Positions 61,858-64,000 of a DNA stretch of 64,000 nucleotides are shown piece by piece. The number at the start of each line of letters is the position of its first letter. Position 1 is the first letter of the stretch. This DNA comes from Macrocystis pyrifera (lineage: Eukaryota; Sar; Phaeophyceae; Laminariales; Laminariaceae): positions 5,332,001-5,396,000 of the forward strand of contig JASSKH010000016.1 in the NCBI GenBank assembly GCA_031763025.1, read 5' to 3'. Under the pieces are notes generated by a model. The model was not told the origin of the DNA. It saw nothing but the letters and a program-made list of their open reading frames with translations, and did not search any database. Position numbers and translations under genes: made by a program.

Positions 61858-61968
61858 GTGTTCCTTGGTCTGTGTCTGTGGTGCATAGCTGGTGTTTTGG
61901 CGACCTGGCTGTTGTTGATACGGCCGATTGTCGCACATGCCCTCGAGGCGAGGACTACCGCATACCAG
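61858..61968 (+). CDS. Third gene, transmembrane exon
   Basis: 37 codons, phase 0-0: VFLGLCLWCIAGVLATWLLL then IRPIVAHALEARTTAYQ, a single hydrophobic helix followed by basic/polar residues. Acceptor CTTGAAG, donor ACCAG|GTACTC. With the previous exon it predicts a type I membrane protein. Confidence 0.55.
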
Positions 61969-62046
61969 GTACTCCGCTATTTACGGACATGGGCATCCAG
62001 CATCAGACCAACTAGGTATTACGTAGGTACCAGGTAATTTCTTTCA

Positions 62047-62060
62047 GGTGTTGGACATAC
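62047..62060 (+). pseudogene. Third gene, next exon interrupted by a transposon
   Basis: A good acceptor (TTTCTTTCAG) is followed in phase 0 by VLDI (GTGTTGGACATA). The sequence then changes at a TA to CAGTGGGGGGCCC, which looks like the end of a pogo/Tigger-type element. The rest of the exon is not visible in the window. Confidence 0.3.
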
Positions 62061-62270
62061 AGTGGGGGGCCCTCTATAATGCGAGTTATATAGCGCGGGT
62101 GCCCGGTATAGTGCGGCTGAAATCACTTGGCACAACTTAGACCCCTCCTTAGTGGGGGTGGCGCACTATTCAGGGCACCCCTCTATAGTGCGGATTTAGT
62201 ACCTCTCAAGACCCTCTATAGTGCGGTTTTGACGTCACTTGTTTGCGACTTTTCCTTTAGACCTACACTA
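62060..62270. mobile_element. pogo/Tigger-like DNA transposon terminus
   Basis: Starts CAGTGGGGGGCCCTCTATA after a TA dinucleotide. Subterminal copies of CTCTATAGTGCGG follow at about 62182 and 62213, with variants near 62072 and 62106. CAG ends, TA target and repeated subterminal motifs are typical of the pogo branch of Tc1/mariner. The other end and a transposase were not found; the element may continue past 62800 or beyond the window. Confidence 0.45.
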
Positions 62271-62892
62271 TGGAAACGCGAAGTCCGAAACTTTTTTTTC
62301 AAAAATATTGCTTTTTCAGGTTTGGGAGGATACCGCAGGACGCCGCCGGCAAGCACTCGCCCCATAGAGCCTGTATTCACTTTCTATCTTCGATGCCGTC
62401 ATCTATACTCGTTGGCCTTGCCCGACACCAAGCGGATTGGCCTTGGACTGAGTCTATATCGAGATCGAGCATCTATCGTCGCACGAGCTGATTTTTATCA
62501 GCGTGTTGACAATTTGCAACGAGAGAAAACAAATTGCGCCGCCTGCAGCCGTTGGAAGAAGAAAAAGAAAAAATCAAAACATTTTTTCCCTTTTTTCCCA
62601 CAGCGGGGGCACGAGGATATTTTCGGCTGTTTTTTCAAAAGGCTGTTTTTTGCCATTCGAGACGGATCGAGAAAATTTGTCTTCTGTTTTGTACACACCA
62701 GCAGCTATTTGTTTTTTTATCGTACGCCTGGCCAGCGCCCGCCGCACGTCACTGGCCATTGTGTGAAGACGGTGACCAAGGGTGGGTCGGAGCCCCTATA
62801 ACGAGCGCACTCCGTTCAGAATTCATGACGCAATCGTTGGTTTTGTCGATCGATGTCTGTCGAGGACTCGGAATCTCGCCGCTTCGAACCAA

Positions 62893-62923
62893 AGATCGGC
62901 CTGAGTTTTTCTCAGGCCGATCT
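62893..62923. other. Perfect 13-bp hairpin
   Basis: AGATCGGCCTGAG, loop TTTTT, then its exact reverse complement. Function unknown; it lies between the pogo-like end and repeat R-A copy 2. Confidence 0.6.
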
Positions 62924-63090
62924 TGGCCCAACATCGGCCCCAGATTTGCTTTTTTCGGGCTTTTCTACAAGTTGGGAACTTTTTTTTTTTCTGAACGTGC
63001 CCATGGGAAGCGTGTTCTAATTTTTTTTGGCGGGGATCTTTGGAATTCAAACTTTTTATTGATACTTCGCTTTCCCATTGGCATATATAT

Positions 63091-64000
63091 ACTTACTTAG
63101 ATCTCGGTCTCTGAGCGTGCTCGGTTGGTACATCCCTGGCCTCTCAGAGCTCCCACTTGGGAATCGCCTCCGTTTATTACTTGCCGGACCGTTCCAGCGA
63201 GTCTTTGTTTTCTCCATTTCTCGTCGTACTTTCAGTCCTTCTTTCCTTTTTTCTTCTTTCGTTTCGTGTGCGTGCGTGTACTCCGAGCACGGTTGCGCGG
63301 GCGAACCCGGCACCGTCGCGGGTGTCAGCGGATGCTGGCGAGTAGAGGGGGAGTTGCAAGAAGCGCGGTCGCCGCTTTCGTGCTTAGGTGTCGCGTGTGC
63401 CTCGAGACACGAGGGATGCATCAATAGGCTCTGTCTGGCCTCCATTTGTGATTTTGGATAGAGTACGTACGAGTATTTAAGGGTCGTTCGGGATAGTAAG
63501 ATAATATTCAAGCGGTGCTTATTTTCGCGACCGGGCTGAGAGTCACAAGAGGGAGGTACCCCGAATGAGCACCAACATTGTCGAGCTTGCGTCGAGGTCC
63601 ACGGCGAGCACCGGGCTTCACGCGAGGCGGGCGACGGGGCTCACTGTGGAAGAGAGGGAGCGAAGCTTTACCCGCACTGAATCGGTGGCGAAATGGTCAC
63701 GAGAGGGGCGGGCGGCGTACGAGGCAGAGAGAGAAGCTCTGCAGTAAGATTTTTTCTTTTTTCATTTTTTCATTTTTTTTTTTTGACTGGTGTAAGGTGT
63801 TCCAGTCAGGTACTAAATTATTACACGAAAGGGGACGGGGATTCTTTTCTTTTAGAAATTTTCGGTTTCATTTTCGCTGTTTTTGCTGTGTTGCTGTGCC
63901 GTTCTGTGCTTATCTTTCGTATACCAGTACACAGACACAGAGCATATCGAAAGAAGAAAATAAGTACCCTACCTGGGGTATGTACGTATGTACGACGTGT
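63091..64000 (+). repeat. Dispersed repeat block R-A, copy 2 (runs off window)
   Basis: Direct-orientation partner of 44682-45565, about 18.4 kb away, continuing to the last base of the window. Confidence 0.7.
63565..63747 (+). CDS. Short first-exon-like reading frame in a repeated block
   Basis: MSTNIVELASRSTASTGLHA then RRATGLTVEERERSFTRTES and VAKWSREGRAAYEAEREALQ. A donor-like GCA|GTAAGA sits at the stop, so it may be exon 1 of a gene or element running past the window. A related copy at 45165-45360 keeps most residues but lacks the ATG and has a 1-nt indel. Confidence 0.35.
   Translation: MSTNIVELASRSTASTGLHARRATGLTVEERERSFTRTESVAKWSREGRAAYEAEREALQ

Noticed and set aside
44682-64000. 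The two R-A blocks as LTRs of one 19-kb element.
   Set aside because: No TG...CA ends, no pol domains between them, and unrelated genes and elements lie inside.

Overview
The window is eukaryotic nuclear DNA. Genes are split into many short exons by GT-AG introns (two look GC-AG), introns average well over 1 kb, and almost everything between exons is microsatellite, minisatellite, homopolymeric C/G tract or short mobile element. A plant-type two-pore channel gene with about 24 exons, Gln/Gly-rich proteins and very repeat-rich introns would fit a photosynthetic stramenopile such as a brown alga. That identification is inference; no rRNA, plastid or marker gene was seen to confirm it.

Layout. 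(1) Bases 868-38068 (+) hold one gene for a two-repeat voltage-gated cation channel of the two-pore channel (TPC) type. I rebuilt 24 exons by hand; all splice phases agree and give 973 codons plus a stop at 38066-38068. Exon sequence is under 8 percent of the gene. (2) Bases 38069-49826 hold no convincing gene: 3' flank, two large minisatellites, SINE-like copies, a long-TIR element and scattered repeats. (3) Bases 49827-59636 (-) hold a seven-exon gene for a protein of about 1019 residues, rich in Gln, Gly, Ser and Ala and of unknown function. Its reading frame breaks at a C29 tract. An LTR retrotransposon of TRIM type lies in its second intron. (4) From about 61477 (+) a Cys-containing ectodomain exon and a transmembrane exon start a third gene, whose next exon seems to be interrupted by a pogo/Tigger-like element at 62060. 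(5) Bases 63091-64000 repeat a block at 44682-45565 and contain a short first-exon-like reading frame.

Mobile elements. A LINE fragment ends directly in a poly-C tail, and a SINE-like family of about 190-540 bp shares the same 3' end (GAGTAC then C-run). Copies lie inside C/G homopolymers, including the G-runs of two minisatellites. This suggests a poly-C-tailed retroelement pair that uses homopolymeric C/G tracts as targets. Other families are a 110-bp palindromic MITE (TIR CTATTACGGGGG), a 95-bp palindromic MITE (ACCCTTTTAGTACTGCAGTC), a 334-bp MITE (TIR CTTTCACACCT), a hAT-like foldback and a 250-bp TGACGTC-bearing TIR element.

Two patterns run through the window. Several TPC introns contain tandem or nearby degraded copies of the adjacent exon edge, often with the splice site, so introns seem to have grown by duplicating exon-intron junctions. 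The palindrome TACCWGGTA occurs 20 times by eye, against about 0.5 expected by chance.
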